Source of the DNA: Desulfallas thermosapovorans DSM 6562 | GTDB taxonomy: Bacteria > Bacillota > Desulfotomaculia > Desulfotomaculales > Desulfallaceae | Length of the DNA: 64,000 nucleotides | Reading direction: 5' to 3' | Assembly (NCBI RefSeq): GCF_008124625.1 | Contig: NZ_VNHM01000002.1 | Location: 1-64,000, forward strand | Shown here: positions 51,009 to 59,602 of the stretch, piece after piece | Position numbering within the stretch: position 1 is the first letter of the stretch | Layout: the number at the start of each line of letters is the position of its first letter | Program-made: the position numbers and the translations under genes | The notes under the pieces: model-generated | Seen by the model: only the letters and a program-made list of their open reading frames with translations | Database searches by the model: none | Told to the model about the DNA's origin: nothing

Positions 51009-51171
51009 GTGAAAAATAAATCACAAAGTCATAGAGGCCTGATATTGGGAGCAACGGTCTGTTTCAGGGAGCCCATTGAGCTATACGGCCGTTATTGAGG
51101 TTGCCCGGTCAATAAATATACTATATAATTATTTTGAATATACTACTTTACGGAATAATTAGATATAAGTA

Positions 51172-51270
51172 CTCTCCACGGGTTAGGCAAACCTGGTTAA
51201 AGCCAGGGACGCTAAAGCTATGGGTCTAAGGGTATCACTAACATACCTATGATTGCCAGGCTGTAACGGT
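51172..51270 (+). promoter_or_regulatory. Cyclic di-GMP-I (GEMM) riboswitch
   Basis: Hallmarks are aggcaaacc, a tetraloop-closed P2 (ctggttaaagccag), ggacgctaaagc and a P3 arm (gggtctaagggtatc...catacctatga) with closing tgccaggctgtaacgg. These match the c-di-GMP-I consensus. A terminator follows immediately. Confidence 0.88.
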
Positions 51271-51280
51271 TTCGACTGCT

Positions 51281-51330
51281 GGGGGGGGTGGTCAGTTTAT
51301 TTTTATTTGACCACCTCCCCTGTTTTTTTT
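51281..51330 (+). terminator. Expression-platform terminator of the c-di-GMP riboswitch
   Basis: ggggtggtca pairs with tgaccacctcccc around an AT loop, followed by eight T. Confidence 0.85.
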
Positions 51331-51359
51331 ACTTTTATGCATTGAGGGAGGTGACCGGT

Positions 51360-51374
51360 ATGAAAGGATTTTGA
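51360..51374 (+). CDS. Four-codon mini-ORF (MKGF) after the riboswitch
   Basis: ATG-AAA-GGA-TTT-TGA has a near-perfect ribosome site (gagggaggtg) seven bases upstream, stronger than that of the transporter 100 bp later. It could be a leader peptide or the residual start of a deleted gene. Confidence 0.3.
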   Translation: MKGF

Positions 51375-51473
51375 TAGTGTTCCAATAGTACCCCTGTACC
51401 CAACCGGTGCGTTGTATTGTTGTTATATTAATTGGTCACTACTAGCACTATACCGTCATAGAGGGAGATGATT

Positions 51474-52865
51474 ATGCAAGCAGATAACCAGGTTATATTT
51501 GCAACAGCGGTTTTCCTGATCACATATGCCTTTATCGTATCGGAAAAGATTCACCGGGCTGTAGCTGCCTTTTGCGGCGCGGCGCTGGTTATTCTAGCGG
51601 GTATTGTCAGCGAAGAGGCCGCTGTCCATTATGTAGACTTTAATACCATCGGCCTTTTGATAGGTATGATGATTATTGTCGGCATCACCAGGCAAACCGG
51701 GGTATTTGAATTCCTGGCCATCAAGGCCGCCAGGGGAGCCAAAGGTGAACCGGTACGGATTATGGCCTCCCTGGCTCTGATTACCGCTGTGCTATCCGCT
51801 TTACTGGACAACGTGACCACCGTACTGCTCATTGTGCCGGTGACCTTTGCTATAGCCCGGCAACTGCAAGTTAACGTGATACCTTACCTGATTGTGGAAA
51901 TCATGGCTTCCAATATCGGTGGTACCGCCACTCTAATCGGTGATCCTCCCAATATAATGATCGGCAGCGCCACCCATCTTGGTTTTATGGACTTTATAAT
52001 TAATTTAACTCCTGTGGTGGTGGTAATCTATGTTGTAACCATATTTTTACTAAAATTGATATACAGTAAACAATTGGCAACGAGGCCGGAGTTAATGAAT
52101 AATATCATGGCTATGGACGAAAACGCCGAGATCAAGGACCATGTCCTGCTCAAGAAATGTTTAACTGTACTGGGTATAACGATCACTGGTTTTGTACTGC
52201 ACCAGTTCGTGCATTTGGAGAGTTCGGTAATTGCATTGACCGGTGCGGCTTTGCTGCTTTTGGTGACCCGTATGGACCCCGAACATGCCTTCCAGGCTGT
52301 TGAATGGCCAGTTATATTCTTCTTTATCGGGCTGTTTGTCGTGGTGGGTGCATTGGAAGAAGTGGGGGTTATTGAAGCCATTGCCAGTTTTGCCCTGGAA
52401 GTGACAGGTGGGGAATTGTTGCCCGCCGGTTTATTAATTTTGTGGCTGTCGGCCATTGCCTCGGCCTTTGTGGATAACATCCCCTTTGTGGCCACTATGA
52501 TTCCATTAATCCAGGATATGGGTCGTCTGGGCGGTATCAGCGATTTGAATTTCCTGTGGTGGTCTTTGTCGCTGGGGGCTTGCCTGGGGGGTAATGGTAC
52601 CATTATCGGTGCCTCGGCCAATGTGGTGGTCATAGGCATGGCGGAAAAAAGAGGCGTGCCCATTACTTTTATGGCATTTTTCAAGGTGGCCTTTCCGCTG
52701 ATGCTAATGTCCATTGTTATTGCCATGTTGTATTTAATGGCCTGGTATGTGCTGCATAGCACCGTGGCTATGCTGGCCACCCTTGCGGTAGGCATTTTGT
52801 TAGCCCTGGTGCTGGGCCGGTCAGGTAAAGGCAAAGAACCGGCGGTGCATAAGACCGGTAATTAA
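51474..52865 (+). CDS. ArsB/NhaD-family ion transporter
   Basis: The 463-residue, about eleven-helix protein of the ion transporter superfamily has repeated motifs ALLDNVTTVLLIVPVTFAIA and ASAFVDNIPFVATMIPLIQ, plus NIGGTATLIGDPPNIMIGSA and LGGNGTIIGASANVVV. It exchanges Na+/H+ or exports an oxyanion; the ion cannot be told from sequence. A c-di-GMP riboswitch lies in its leader. ATG at 51474 behind GAGGGAG. Confidence 0.88.
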   Translation: MQADNQVIFATAVFLITYAFIVSEKIHRAVAAFCGAALVILAGIVSEEAAVHYVDFNTIGLLIGMMIIVGITRQTGVFEFLAIKAARGAKGEPVRIMASLALITAVLSALLDNVTTVLLIVPVTFAIARQLQVNVIPYLIVEIMASNIGGTATLIGDPPNIMIGSATHLGFMDFIINLTPVVVVIYVVTIFLLKLIYSKQLATRPELMNNIMAMDENAEIKDHVLLKKCLTVLGITITGFVLHQFVHLESSVIALTGAALLLLVTRMDPEHAFQAVEWPVIFFFIGLFVVVGALEEVGVIEAIASFALEVTGGELLPAGLLILWLSAIASAFVDNIPFVATMIPLIQDMGRLGGISDLNFLWWSLSLGACLGGNGTIIGASANVVVIGMAEKRGVPITFMAFFKVAFPLMLMSIVIAMLYLMAWYVLHSTVAMLATLAVGILLALVLGRSGKGKEPAVHKTGN

Positions 52866-52912
52866 CAAGAGCGGGGCAAGTATAAAAAGCCATTCGATAT
52901 ATGTCGAATTAG

Positions 52913-52941
52913 TGGACGGAGCTTGTGATTTTTAGTATAAT
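52913..52941 (+). promoter_or_regulatory. Promoter of the molybdopterin cluster
   Basis: TGGACG (52913-52918) and TATAAT (52936-52941), spacer 17 bp. The start point would be near 52948, directly at a hairpin. Confidence 0.6.
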
Positions 52942-52949
52942 GTAACAAG

Positions 52950-52992
52950 CAGGGTTTGTGGGAGATGTTTTTCCTGCACAAACCCTGTTTTA
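52950..52992 (+). terminator. Hairpin at the 5' end of the molybdopterin-cluster transcript
   Basis: A perfect 11-bp stem cagggtttgtg/cacaaaccctg followed by ttttat. It may terminate the transporter mRNA and at the same time attenuate transcription from the promoter just before it. Confidence 0.65.
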
Positions 52993-53049
52993 TCGAAATA
53001 TACTATGATTTGTTGCTGCCGGGCAAGTTTGGTTCAATGTGAGGTGAGA

Positions 53050-53292
53050 ATGTTGCAGGTTGAGGTTCGGGTGTTCAGCGGCTTGGAGAAATTTTTGCCT
53101 GGTGTGGGGTTTGGTCAGCCTTTGCCGGTGGAATTGCCGGCAGGTGCAACAATCAGGGATTTATTGCACAAAATAGGTGTTCCCGAAGATCAGGTTTTTA
53201 CTGTACTGGTGGATGGCAGGCATCAAACATTGGATTATACCACTACGAGTGGAGAAAGAATATCCCTTTTCCCGCCGGTGGGAGGTGGTTGA
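53050..53292 (+). CDS. MoaD/ThiS-family ubiquitin-like sulfur carrier
   Basis: The 80-residue beta-grasp protein ends in Gly-Gly-Gly (FPPVGGG), where the terminal Gly is adenylated and thiocarboxylated. It supplies sulfur for molybdopterin synthesis or, in anaerobes, for tungstopterin enzymes. A MoeB/ThiF-type activating enzyme is encoded in the same cluster. ATG at 53050 behind gaggtgag. No moaE is in the window. Confidence 0.85.
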   Translation: MLQVEVRVFSGLEKFLPGVGFGQPLPVELPAGATIRDLLHKIGVPEDQVFTVLVDGRHQTLDYTTTSGERISLFPPVGGG

Positions 53293-53293
53293 T

Positions 53294-53644
53294 TTGGCTA
53301 TGGAGGATACTAAATTTAGTTTGGGTTATAAATTTTGGCTGGAAAAAGGCGGCGGCATTCTAGGGGACGGTTTTTTTCAACTACTTGAGCATATCAAACA
53401 AACCGGCAGCATTGCCGGGGCCGCTGCAGTTATGGGCATGTCATATCGTACCGCCTGGGGTAAAATAAAGACGGCGGAACAAAAATGGGGCATACCCCTG
53501 GTCGTCACCAGGGTAGGCGGTGAAACGGGCGGAGGTGCCAAACTTACTCCGGAGGCCGTTCATTTGCTGGAAACCTTCCATAGTTTTAGACTGGAGGCCG
53601 ACCGGGAGATGAACAAAATTTTTCAACGGTTCTTCGAAGTTTAA
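53294..53644 (+). CDS. ModE-type DNA-binding protein (N-terminal domain only)
   Basis: The 116-residue LysR-like winged helix of the ModE family (SLGYKFWLEKGGGILGDG, QTGSIAGAAAVMGMSYRTAWGKI) lacks the molybdate-binding TOBE (MOP) domains. It probably controls the cluster or metal uptake without sensing the oxyanion itself. The TTG at 53294 lies behind GGAGGTGG inside the end of the preceding gene. Confidence 0.87.
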   Translation: MAMEDTKFSLGYKFWLEKGGGILGDGFFQLLEHIKQTGSIAGAAAVMGMSYRTAWGKIKTAEQKWGIPLVVTRVGGETGGGAKLTPEAVHLLETFHSFRLEADREMNKIFQRFFEV

Positions 53645-53733
53645 TTTTTTTATATGCGTTATGTTAGTTTGAGCATATTGATTGAAAATTCGCTTAAATT
53701 TAAAAATTACTCGGAAAGGAACGGTATATCGGC

Positions 53734-54429
53734 TTGGAAATGGTCTGGGAAGGATTAGTTAAGGCTGTGCAGATGTTGCTGTCCGGTGACCCGGAGGTGC
53801 TGCGGATTACCTGGTTTACCTTACGGGTTTCCGGTACGGCTACTATAATCAGCTTATTAATCGGGGTGCCCCTGGGGCTGTTCCTGGCTTTCAAGGTTTT
53901 TCCCGGGCGCAACGTGGCGGTAAGCCTGGTAAATATGGGTATGGGACTTCCCCCGGTGGTGGTGGGCCTCTGGGTCAGCCTACTGCTCTGGCGTTCCGGT
54001 CCCCTGGGTTTTTTGGACCTTATCTACACCCCTTCGGCCATAATTATTGCCCAGGCGGTAATCGCTTCGCCCATTGTAACTGGTTTTAGTATGGCAGCCA
54101 TCGGGCAGCTGAATCCTAAAATCAGGCTGCAAATATTGGCTCTGGGGGCTTCCCGCTGGCAGCTATACTGGCTACTGATCAAAGAAGCCCGCCTGGGCCT
54201 TTTAGCCGCGGTTATTGCCGGTTTTGGCGGAGTGGTTTCCGAGGTGGGGGCGGCCATGATGGTGGGGGGGAATATCCTGGGCCAAACCCGTACGTTGACC
54301 ACCGCCACTGTAATGGAGGTCAACAAGGGTAATTTTGATATCGGCATTGCCTTAAGTGTTATCCTTTTACTGCTTGCCTATGTGGTTACTTTTACATTAA
54401 CTCTGCTGCAGCAAAAAGGTCGCTATTAA
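53734..54429 (+). CDS. Tungstate/molybdate-type ABC permease (TupB-like), orphan
   Basis: The 231-residue permease has six helices and the family motifs TWFTLRVSGTATIISLLIGVP, GLPPVVVGLWVSLLLWR and EAA-loop ALGASRWQLYWLLIKEARLG. It belongs to the TupB group. Genes for the binding protein TupA and ATPase TupC are not adjacent. Position inside a molybdopterin cluster supports an oxyanion substrate. The TTG start is weakly supported (AAAGGA about 13 bases upstream). Confidence 0.82.
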   Translation: MEMVWEGLVKAVQMLLSGDPEVLRITWFTLRVSGTATIISLLIGVPLGLFLAFKVFPGRNVAVSLVNMGMGLPPVVVGLWVSLLLWRSGPLGFLDLIYTPSAIIIAQAVIASPIVTGFSMAAIGQLNPKIRLQILALGASRWQLYWLLIKEARLGLLAAVIAGFGGVVSEVGAAMMVGGNILGQTRTLTTATVMEVNKGNFDIGIALSVILLLLAYVVTFTLTLLQQKGRY

Positions 54430-54466
54430 TTAGCGAATATTATATAAAATAAAAGAAGGTGTAACA

Positions 54467-55447
54467 ATGCATGACAGGTACCAGCGGCAAATAAACTACC
54501 TGCGCATTTCGGTGACTGACCGGTGCAATTTGCGCTGCGTTTACTGTATGCCCGCCGAAGGAATTAAACATATACCGCACAGTGAAATACTGACCATGGA
54601 GGAAATTGTCACCGTTGTAAAGGCCGGTGTACTTGTGGGTATCAAAAAAGTACGTCTCACCGGCGGGGAGCCGCTGGTGAGGGGCGGTATTTTGGACCTG
54701 CTCCGAAATTTGCGTGATATACCTGAGATAGATGATATTGCCCTGACCACCAACGGAATTTTACTGGGCGAAATGGCTTCTGATTTAAAGGCGGCCGGGC
54801 TGAAAAGAGTTAACATAAGCCTGGACACATTAAAGCCCGCCAAGTTCCACCGCATTACCCGGTATGGAAATCTTAATTTGGTGCGCAGCGGTATAGCTGC
54901 CGCGTTACAAAACGAACTGGGGCCGGTTAAAATTAACACGGTGGCCATTCGGGGTTTTAATGATGATGAACTGGTGGATTTGGCCAGGCTTACTTTGGAC
55001 AAGCCCCTGCATGTCCGGTTTATTGAATTGATGCCCATCGGTACTTCAGACGCCTGGTCCAAAGGGAGGTTTATTTCCAACCAGGAAGTCAGAGAATTAA
55101 TTACCAGGACATTGGGTAATCTGGAGGAGGAGAAGAATATTTTGGGCAGCGGCCCGGCCCGTTACAGCCGCTTCCCCGGTGCGCCGGGGACCATTGGCTT
55201 TATTTCAGCGGTGAGCAATCATTTTTGTGCCGCCTGTAACCGGCTGCGCCTTACGGCCACCGGTCAACTGCGGCCTTGCTTGTTCAGCGGCCGGGAGATT
55301 GACCTGAAGCAGGCACTGCGGGCCGGTGCCGGAACCGGTGAACTGGCCGGTATTTTTAAAGAGGCTATTTATGCCAAGCCTGACTGTCATGACCTGGCGG
55401 TGGGGTGGCAAAAGGACGACCGCATTATGTCCCAAATCGGAGGTTAA
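54467..55447 (+). CDS. moaA: GTP 3',8-cyclase MoaA
   Basis: The 326-residue radical SAM enzyme has the N-terminal cluster motif CNLRCVYC, SAM-binding LTGGEPLVR, the C-terminal second-cluster cysteines CAACNRLRLTATGQLRPCL and the C-terminal GG. It converts GTP to 3',8-cyclo-GTP, the first step of molybdopterin synthesis, with MoaC encoded next. ATG behind aaggtg. Confidence 0.95.
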   Translation: MHDRYQRQINYLRISVTDRCNLRCVYCMPAEGIKHIPHSEILTMEEIVTVVKAGVLVGIKKVRLTGGEPLVRGGILDLLRNLRDIPEIDDIALTTNGILLGEMASDLKAAGLKRVNISLDTLKPAKFHRITRYGNLNLVRSGIAAALQNELGPVKINTVAIRGFNDDELVDLARLTLDKPLHVRFIELMPIGTSDAWSKGRFISNQEVRELITRTLGNLEEEKNILGSGPARYSRFPGAPGTIGFISAVSNHFCAACNRLRLTATGQLRPCLFSGREIDLKQALRAGAGTGELAGIFKEAIYAKPDCHDLAVGWQKDDRIMSQIGG

Positions 55448-55454
55448 TAATATT

Positions 55455-55964
55455 ATGAGCGATTATGGCTATAAGGGCTTAAATCATTTCGATGCCAGTG
55501 GTGCGGCCCGCATGGTGGACATCAGCGGTAAAGACGACACCGTGCGTGTGGCGGTGGCCCGGGGCGAGGTGCTCATGCAGCCCGCCACCTTGGAGTTGAT
55601 CGGCCGGGGCGGGGTGGCCAAAGGTGATGTGCTGGGCGTGGCCCGGGTAGCCGGTATTATGGCCGCCAAGGAAACGGGGCGGTTTATTCCCATGGCCCAT
55701 CCCATTACCTTAACCGGGGTCAACGTGGATTTCCGCCTGCAGCCTCCCGACCGGGTGCAAATCCAGGCCCGGGTGCGTACCACGGGCAAGACCGGGGTGG
55801 AAATGGAGGCCTTGACGGCGGTTACCGTGGCCGGTTTAACTATTTACGATATGTGCAAGGCCGTGGACCGGGAAATGGTGCTGGGCCGGGTCAGGCTAGT
55901 GTATAAAACTGGTGGTAAAAGTGGCACATTTGAAAGGGAGGGTGAGGAAGCGTGGGATATGTAG
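55455..55964 (+). CDS. moaC: Cyclic pyranopterin monophosphate synthase MoaC
   Basis: The 169-residue protein has the MoaC motifs MVDISGKDDTVRVAVARGEV, GVARVAGIMAAKETGRFIPMAHP and GVEMEALTAVTVAGLTIYDMCKA. It acts directly after MoaA. GGAGG lies 11 bases before the ATG. It overlaps the MOSC gene by 13 bp. Confidence 0.96.
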   Translation: MSDYGYKGLNHFDASGAARMVDISGKDDTVRVAVARGEVLMQPATLELIGRGGVAKGDVLGVARVAGIMAAKETGRFIPMAHPITLTGVNVDFRLQPPDRVQIQARVRTTGKTGVEMEALTAVTVAGLTIYDMCKAVDREMVLGRVRLVYKTGGKSGTFEREGEEAWDM

Positions 55965-56389
55965 TGGCGGTTTGCACCAGCCCCAAAAAGGGAATGCGCA
56001 AAAAGAACGCCGGCAGCGGCAGGCTAGTGGCCGGGCACGGGCTGGAAGGGGACGCCCATGCCGGTCCCTGGCACCGGCAGGTTAGCCTGCTGGCCCTAGA
56101 AAGCGTGCAAAAAATGCGCGATGCCGGGCTGGATGTTAATCCCGGCGATTTTGCCGAAAACATTACCACCGTTGGAGTGAATTTGGTCACCCTGCCCATC
56201 GGTACAAAGATAGCCATTGGGAGAGAGGCGCTGGGCGAGGTTACCCAGATTGGCAAGGAATGCCACACCCGCTGTGCCATATACCACCAGGCCGGTGACT
56301 GTGTCATGCCCAAAGAGGGTATATTTATCAAAGTGTTAAAGGATGGTTTGGTAAAAGTGGGCGATGAGGTGCGGGTCATTGACGAATAA
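55952..56389 (+). CDS. MOSC-domain protein
   Basis: The 145-residue MOSC beta-barrel (GLEGDAHAGPWHRQVSLL, FAENITTVGVNL, GKECHTRCAIY with the conserved Cys) is related to the C-terminal domain of molybdenum cofactor sulfurases. It probably handles sulfur at the molybdenum or tungsten cofactor. GTG behind GGGAGGGTGAGG; it overlaps both neighbours. Confidence 0.9.
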   Translation: MGYVVAVCTSPKKGMRKKNAGSGRLVAGHGLEGDAHAGPWHRQVSLLALESVQKMRDAGLDVNPGDFAENITTVGVNLVTLPIGTKIAIGREALGEVTQIGKECHTRCAIYHQAGDCVMPKEGIFIKVLKDGLVKVGDEVRVIDE

Positions 56390-56888
56390 GCTTGAATTAC
56401 CGATAATCTCCATTGTAGGCTGGCACAACACGGGTAAAACCACCTTTTTGGAAAAGCTGGTGGCCGAATTGCGGAGCCGGGGAATACGGGTGGGGGTAAT
56501 TAAACACCACCGGGGTCCCTTTGAAATGGACCAGCCGGGTAAAGACACCTGGCGGTTGGCCCGGGCCGGGGCGGTCTGCACTGCCATAGCCGGGCCGGGC
56601 AAAATCGGTCTGGTGATGGAGACGGAAGGTGACCCCGCCCCCGGCGATATAGCTGCCTTGATGGGTAATGTGGATATGGTTTTTACCGAAGGATACAAAA
56701 GCGGGCCGTATCCCCAATTGGAGGTGCGCCGGGCCGGCTATGGCGAGGATCGACCGGCGGCCCGGGCCGGGCAACTGGTGGCCGTGGTGGGTAAACCTTA
56801 TCCTGGTGAAGAAGATGTACCGTGTTTTGATGTAGGAGATATTACTGCAGTGGCGAATTTTATACTGGAAAAGTTCGGGCGTAAATAA
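56379..56888 (+). CDS. mobB: Molybdopterin-guanine dinucleotide biosynthesis protein MobB
   Basis: The 169-residue P-loop GTPase has Walker A GWHNTGKTTFLEKL near the N-terminus, the KHHRGPFEMDQPGKDTWRLARAGA segment and TEGYKSGPYPQLEV. It assists GMP attachment to molybdopterin. The TTG at 56379 has GAGGTG seven bases upstream, inside the MOSC gene; an ATG at 56364 overlaps that site. Confidence 0.93.
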   Translation: MTNKLELPIISIVGWHNTGKTTFLEKLVAELRSRGIRVGVIKHHRGPFEMDQPGKDTWRLARAGAVCTAIAGPGKIGLVMETEGDPAPGDIAALMGNVDMVFTEGYKSGPYPQLEVRRAGYGEDRPAARAGQLVAVVGKPYPGEEDVPCFDVGDITAVANFILEKFGRK

Positions 56889-56935
56889 TAAAAATATTAT
56901 GCCTTTTAATTATTACGAAGTAGGGAGTTGTTCTG

Positions 56936-57706
56936 ATGGGTGAACCAAACGTTCAATTTACTAATGAACAACTGAAGCGCTACAAAAGAAATATTTTGCT
57001 GGATGGGGTAGGCGCGGTCGGCCAGGCCAAGCTGCTGCAGTCCCGGGTTCTGGTGGTGGGGGCCGGTGGTTTGGGTTCTCCCGTAAGTTACTACCTTGCT
57101 GCGGCCGGTATCGGGCACATAGGCTTGGTGGATGGTGACCAGGTGGATTTGTCCAACCTGCAAAGGCAAATTATGCATACCACTCCGGATTTGGGACGCC
57201 CCAAGATCGAGTCGGCCCGGCAAAAATTAACCGCCCTTAACCCGGATGTGCAGGTTACCGGTTACGGGCACTGGCTTAACGAGCAAAACTTTCGAGAGAT
57301 AATCGCCCTCTATGACCTGGTGGTGGACGGCACCGACAATTTTGCGGCCCGGTTTCTTATTAACCAGGCCTGTGTGGAAAAGCGTAAGCCGTATATCTTC
57401 GGCGGGGTGTTGGGATATACCGGACAAGCTATGACCATACTACCGGGGCAGGGGCCATGCCTGGCCTGCATATTCAGAGGAAGCCCCCCCGAGGGCGCTC
57501 CATCCAGTGACAAGATGGGGGTTTTGGGGGCAGTGCCCGGTATTATCGGTGCGGTGGAGGCCGCCGAGGCGGTTAAGGTAATCCTGGGCATCGGGGAACC
57601 GCTGCGGGGTCGTCTTTTAACCTTTGATGCCCTGTCCATGCAGTTCTTCACCGTTGATATCAGTCGCGACCCGTCCTGCCCCGTATGCGGCGGTGTTTTG
57701 TCTTGA
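56936..57706 (+). CDS. MoeB/ThiF-type sulfur-carrier adenylyltransferase
   Basis: The 256-residue E1-like enzyme has the nucleotide motif VVGAGGLGSPVSYYLAAAGIG, DLSNLQRQIMH, a DGTDNFAARFLIN segment and zinc-binding CLAC and CPVCG pairs. The internal catalytic-Cys loop seen in ThiF is replaced by PSSDKMGV. It activates the MoaD-like carrier encoded upstream. The stop codon overlaps the holA start. Confidence 0.9.
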   Translation: MGEPNVQFTNEQLKRYKRNILLDGVGAVGQAKLLQSRVLVVGAGGLGSPVSYYLAAAGIGHIGLVDGDQVDLSNLQRQIMHTTPDLGRPKIESARQKLTALNPDVQVTGYGHWLNEQNFREIIALYDLVVDGTDNFAARFLINQACVEKRKPYIFGGVLGYTGQAMTILPGQGPCLACIFRGSPPEGAPSSDKMGVLGAVPGIIGAVEAAEAVKVILGIGEPLRGRLLTFDALSMQFFTVDISRDPSCPVCGGVLS

Positions 57707-58716
57707 AATACTATGTTGATTTTCTGGCTGAGCTGAAAAAGGGTGGTATTGCTCCGGTCTACCTGCTTTACGGCCCGGAAAGTTATTTGCGGGAGCAGGC
57801 TGTCCAGCGTCTCAAGGAATATATTTTACCCCCGGGCGGGGAGCAATTAAACTTCGATGTACTGGACGGCTCTATACTATCGGGGCAGGAAATTGTAACT
57901 GCCGCTACCTACGCCTCCTTTTTACCGGGACGACGGCTGTTACTGGTGCGCAGTCCGCAAATATTCCATGCGGCTGCGGGAAAAAATGACCGGGAAATAA
58001 AATATGTTTTGGATTACCTGGCCGCCCCTTGCCAGAACACATGCCTGGTATTTGAAACGGACCAAAACGTGGACCGGCGTAAAAAGATTTACAAGGAAAC
58101 GGCCCGGGTAGGGCGGGCTATTGAATTCACCCGGTTAAAGCCGGCAGACCTCACCAAATGGCTGGCCAAGCGGGCTAAGGAAGAAGGCTGCACCATCAGC
58201 CGGGAAGCGGCGGGGGAATTGCTGGCCCGCTGCGGGCGGGATATGTACACCCTTTACCATGAAATGCAGAAGCTGTCATGTTATACCGGGCACGGCAAAA
58301 CCATTACTCTGGAGACGGTCCGGCAGTTGGTGGCCGCACGGGTGGAGGATAACATATTTGAAGTGGTTGATGCCATCGGGGAAAAAAATTGCGTGCGGGC
58401 GCTGACCGGTATTCGCAACCTGCTGCTGCAAAAACAACAGCCCCAGCAAATTATCGGTATGGTGGCCAGGCAGTTCAGATTGATATTGCAGGTGCAAGGG
58501 TTGGCAGGCTCCGGCCGGTCCCGGGAGCAAATCATAGCAGACCTTAACCTGCACCCCTTTGTTTATTCAAAAATATACGCCCAGCGTAAGAACTTTCGAG
58601 CGAGACAGCTGGTTAAGGCGTTACAAAATCTTACCGAGCTGGATCATAATATAAAAACCGGCCGGGCGGATTTTTACCCGGCCATGGAAACGTTTATTTT
58701 AAAAATTTGCCTCTAA
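57703..58716 (+). CDS. holA: DNA polymerase III, delta subunit
   Basis: The 337-residue clamp-loader delta subunit has the N-terminal APVYLLYGPESYLREQAV segment, the AAA+-like fold and the C-terminal helical collar domain (LLLQKQQPQQIIGMVARQFRLIL). It opens the sliding clamp. The TTG start is fused to the preceding stop (TTGA), so translation is coupled. The holA-rpsT-lepA order is common in Firmicutes. Confidence 0.93.
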   Translation: MKYYVDFLAELKKGGIAPVYLLYGPESYLREQAVQRLKEYILPPGGEQLNFDVLDGSILSGQEIVTAATYASFLPGRRLLLVRSPQIFHAAAGKNDREIKYVLDYLAAPCQNTCLVFETDQNVDRRKKIYKETARVGRAIEFTRLKPADLTKWLAKRAKEEGCTISREAAGELLARCGRDMYTLYHEMQKLSCYTGHGKTITLETVRQLVAARVEDNIFEVVDAIGEKNCVRALTGIRNLLLQKQQPQQIIGMVARQFRLILQVQGLAGSGRSREQIIADLNLHPFVYSKIYAQRKNFRARQLVKALQNLTELDHNIKTGRADFYPAMETFILKICL

Positions 58717-58724
58717 CAATAAAT

Positions 58725-58766
58725 TAACCACCCATGTTTTCATAACTGGGTGGTAGCTTTTTAACC
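58725..58766. terminator. Bidirectional terminator between holA and rpsT
   Basis: accaccca/tgggtggt stem with T and A tracts on both sides; convergent genes. Confidence 0.75.
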
Positions 58767-59030
58767 GGCTATATTTTTATTAAAGAATTTAGTAAGGCGC
58801 GATTTTTTGCGGGCTGCGGTATTTTTGTGCAGTACGCCTTTGGTAACCGCTTTATCTATGGTAACAAGCGCCCGGCGTAATTTCAATTGGGCGTCATCTT
58901 TGTTGTCAGCGGCCATAGCTTCCTGGAAGCGGCGGATGGCGGTGCGAACTGTGGATTTAATGCGCCGGTTGCGCTCGGTTCTTTTTTTAGTAATGAGCAC
59001 CCGCTTGGCAGCAGATTTAATATTAGGCAT
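58761..59030 (-). CDS. rpsT: 30S ribosomal protein S20
   Basis: The 89-residue, Lys/Arg-rich helical protein (MPNIKSAAKRVLITKKRTERNR) matches S20 in length and sequence. It binds 16S rRNA. GGAGGTGAAAAA precedes the ATG. It is opposite in strand to its neighbours, as usual near holA. Confidence 0.96.
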   Translation of the reverse strand: MPNIKSAAKRVLITKKRTERNRRIKSTVRTAIRRFQEAMAADNKDDAQLKLRRALVTIDKAVTKGVLHKNTAARKKSRLTKFFNKNIAG

Positions 59031-59155
59031 TTTTTCACCTCCCAACAGCGTCAATTTTACCATGCACTAAAAAAAATTGCAAGCTCCCCCTGGTATACAG
59101 GCGGGTTTTTTGGTTAATGATAATTATAGCATGAATATAAGGAGGTGAAGTAAAA

Positions 59156-59497
59156 ATGTCGCAATGGATTGGACTGGCTATTCGCTTTGTTGTTTCAGCA
59201 CTTGTACTAATTGTTGTCAGCTGGTTGGCTCCCGGGTTTGTAGTACGTGGCGGCTTTACAGGCGCTTTGATTGCCGCGGCCGTGATTGCGGTGCTGGGCT
59301 ATGTGGCCGAGGCACTATTGGGCGATAAAATTTCGCCCCAGAACCGTGGCATCGTAGGTTTTCTTACCGCTGCCGTGGTAATTTACCTGGCGCAATTTAT
59401 TATACCCAATATGCTCAGCGTCAGCCTGGTGGGGGCGTTGATTTCGGCCTTCGTAATCGGGTTGATTGACGCCGTGGTACCCACGGTGCTGCGCTGA
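59156..59497 (+). CDS. Small four-helix membrane protein (phage-holin-family / YvlD-like)
   Basis: The 113-residue, very hydrophobic protein has about four helices and an internal GGFTGALIAAAVIAVLG / LVGALISAFVIGLIDAVVP repeat. It belongs to the mycobacterial 4-TM/YvlD-like membrane families often labelled holin; no lysis genes are near, so a lytic role is unlikely. Ribosome site AAGGAGGTGAAG. Confidence 0.75.
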   Translation: MSQWIGLAIRFVVSALVLIVVSWLAPGFVVRGGFTGALIAAAVIAVLGYVAEALLGDKISPQNRGIVGFLTAAVVIYLAQFIIPNMLSVSLVGALISAFVIGLIDAVVPTVLR

Positions 59498-59555
59498 CGC
59501 TCCGTCGTTTTGTGCATCCATGAGGTGCTAATTGTGAATGCACCTAAAGGCATAT

Positions 59556-59590
59556 TAAACCCCCGTCGCTAAAGTGGCGGGGGTTTAGTT
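59556..59590 (+). terminator. Terminator after the small membrane protein gene
   Basis: aaacccccgtc/ggcgggggttt with a short loop. Confidence 0.7.
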
Positions 59591-59602
59591 GTGACCGAAA
59601 CA

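Noticed and set aside
51009-51170. A LarC2 coding region reached by programmed frameshift
   Set aside because: All frames after the LarC1 stop close quickly and show no LarC2-like sequence.
52028-52834. A 268-codon minus-strand frame opposite the ArsB/NhaD gene
   Set aside because: It is a mirror frame of a membrane protein with no start signal; the plus strand has clear family motifs.
59156-59497. Prophage lysis holin
   Set aside because: The product is holin-like only in hydrophobicity. No endolysin or phage genes are near, and the neighbours are housekeeping genes.
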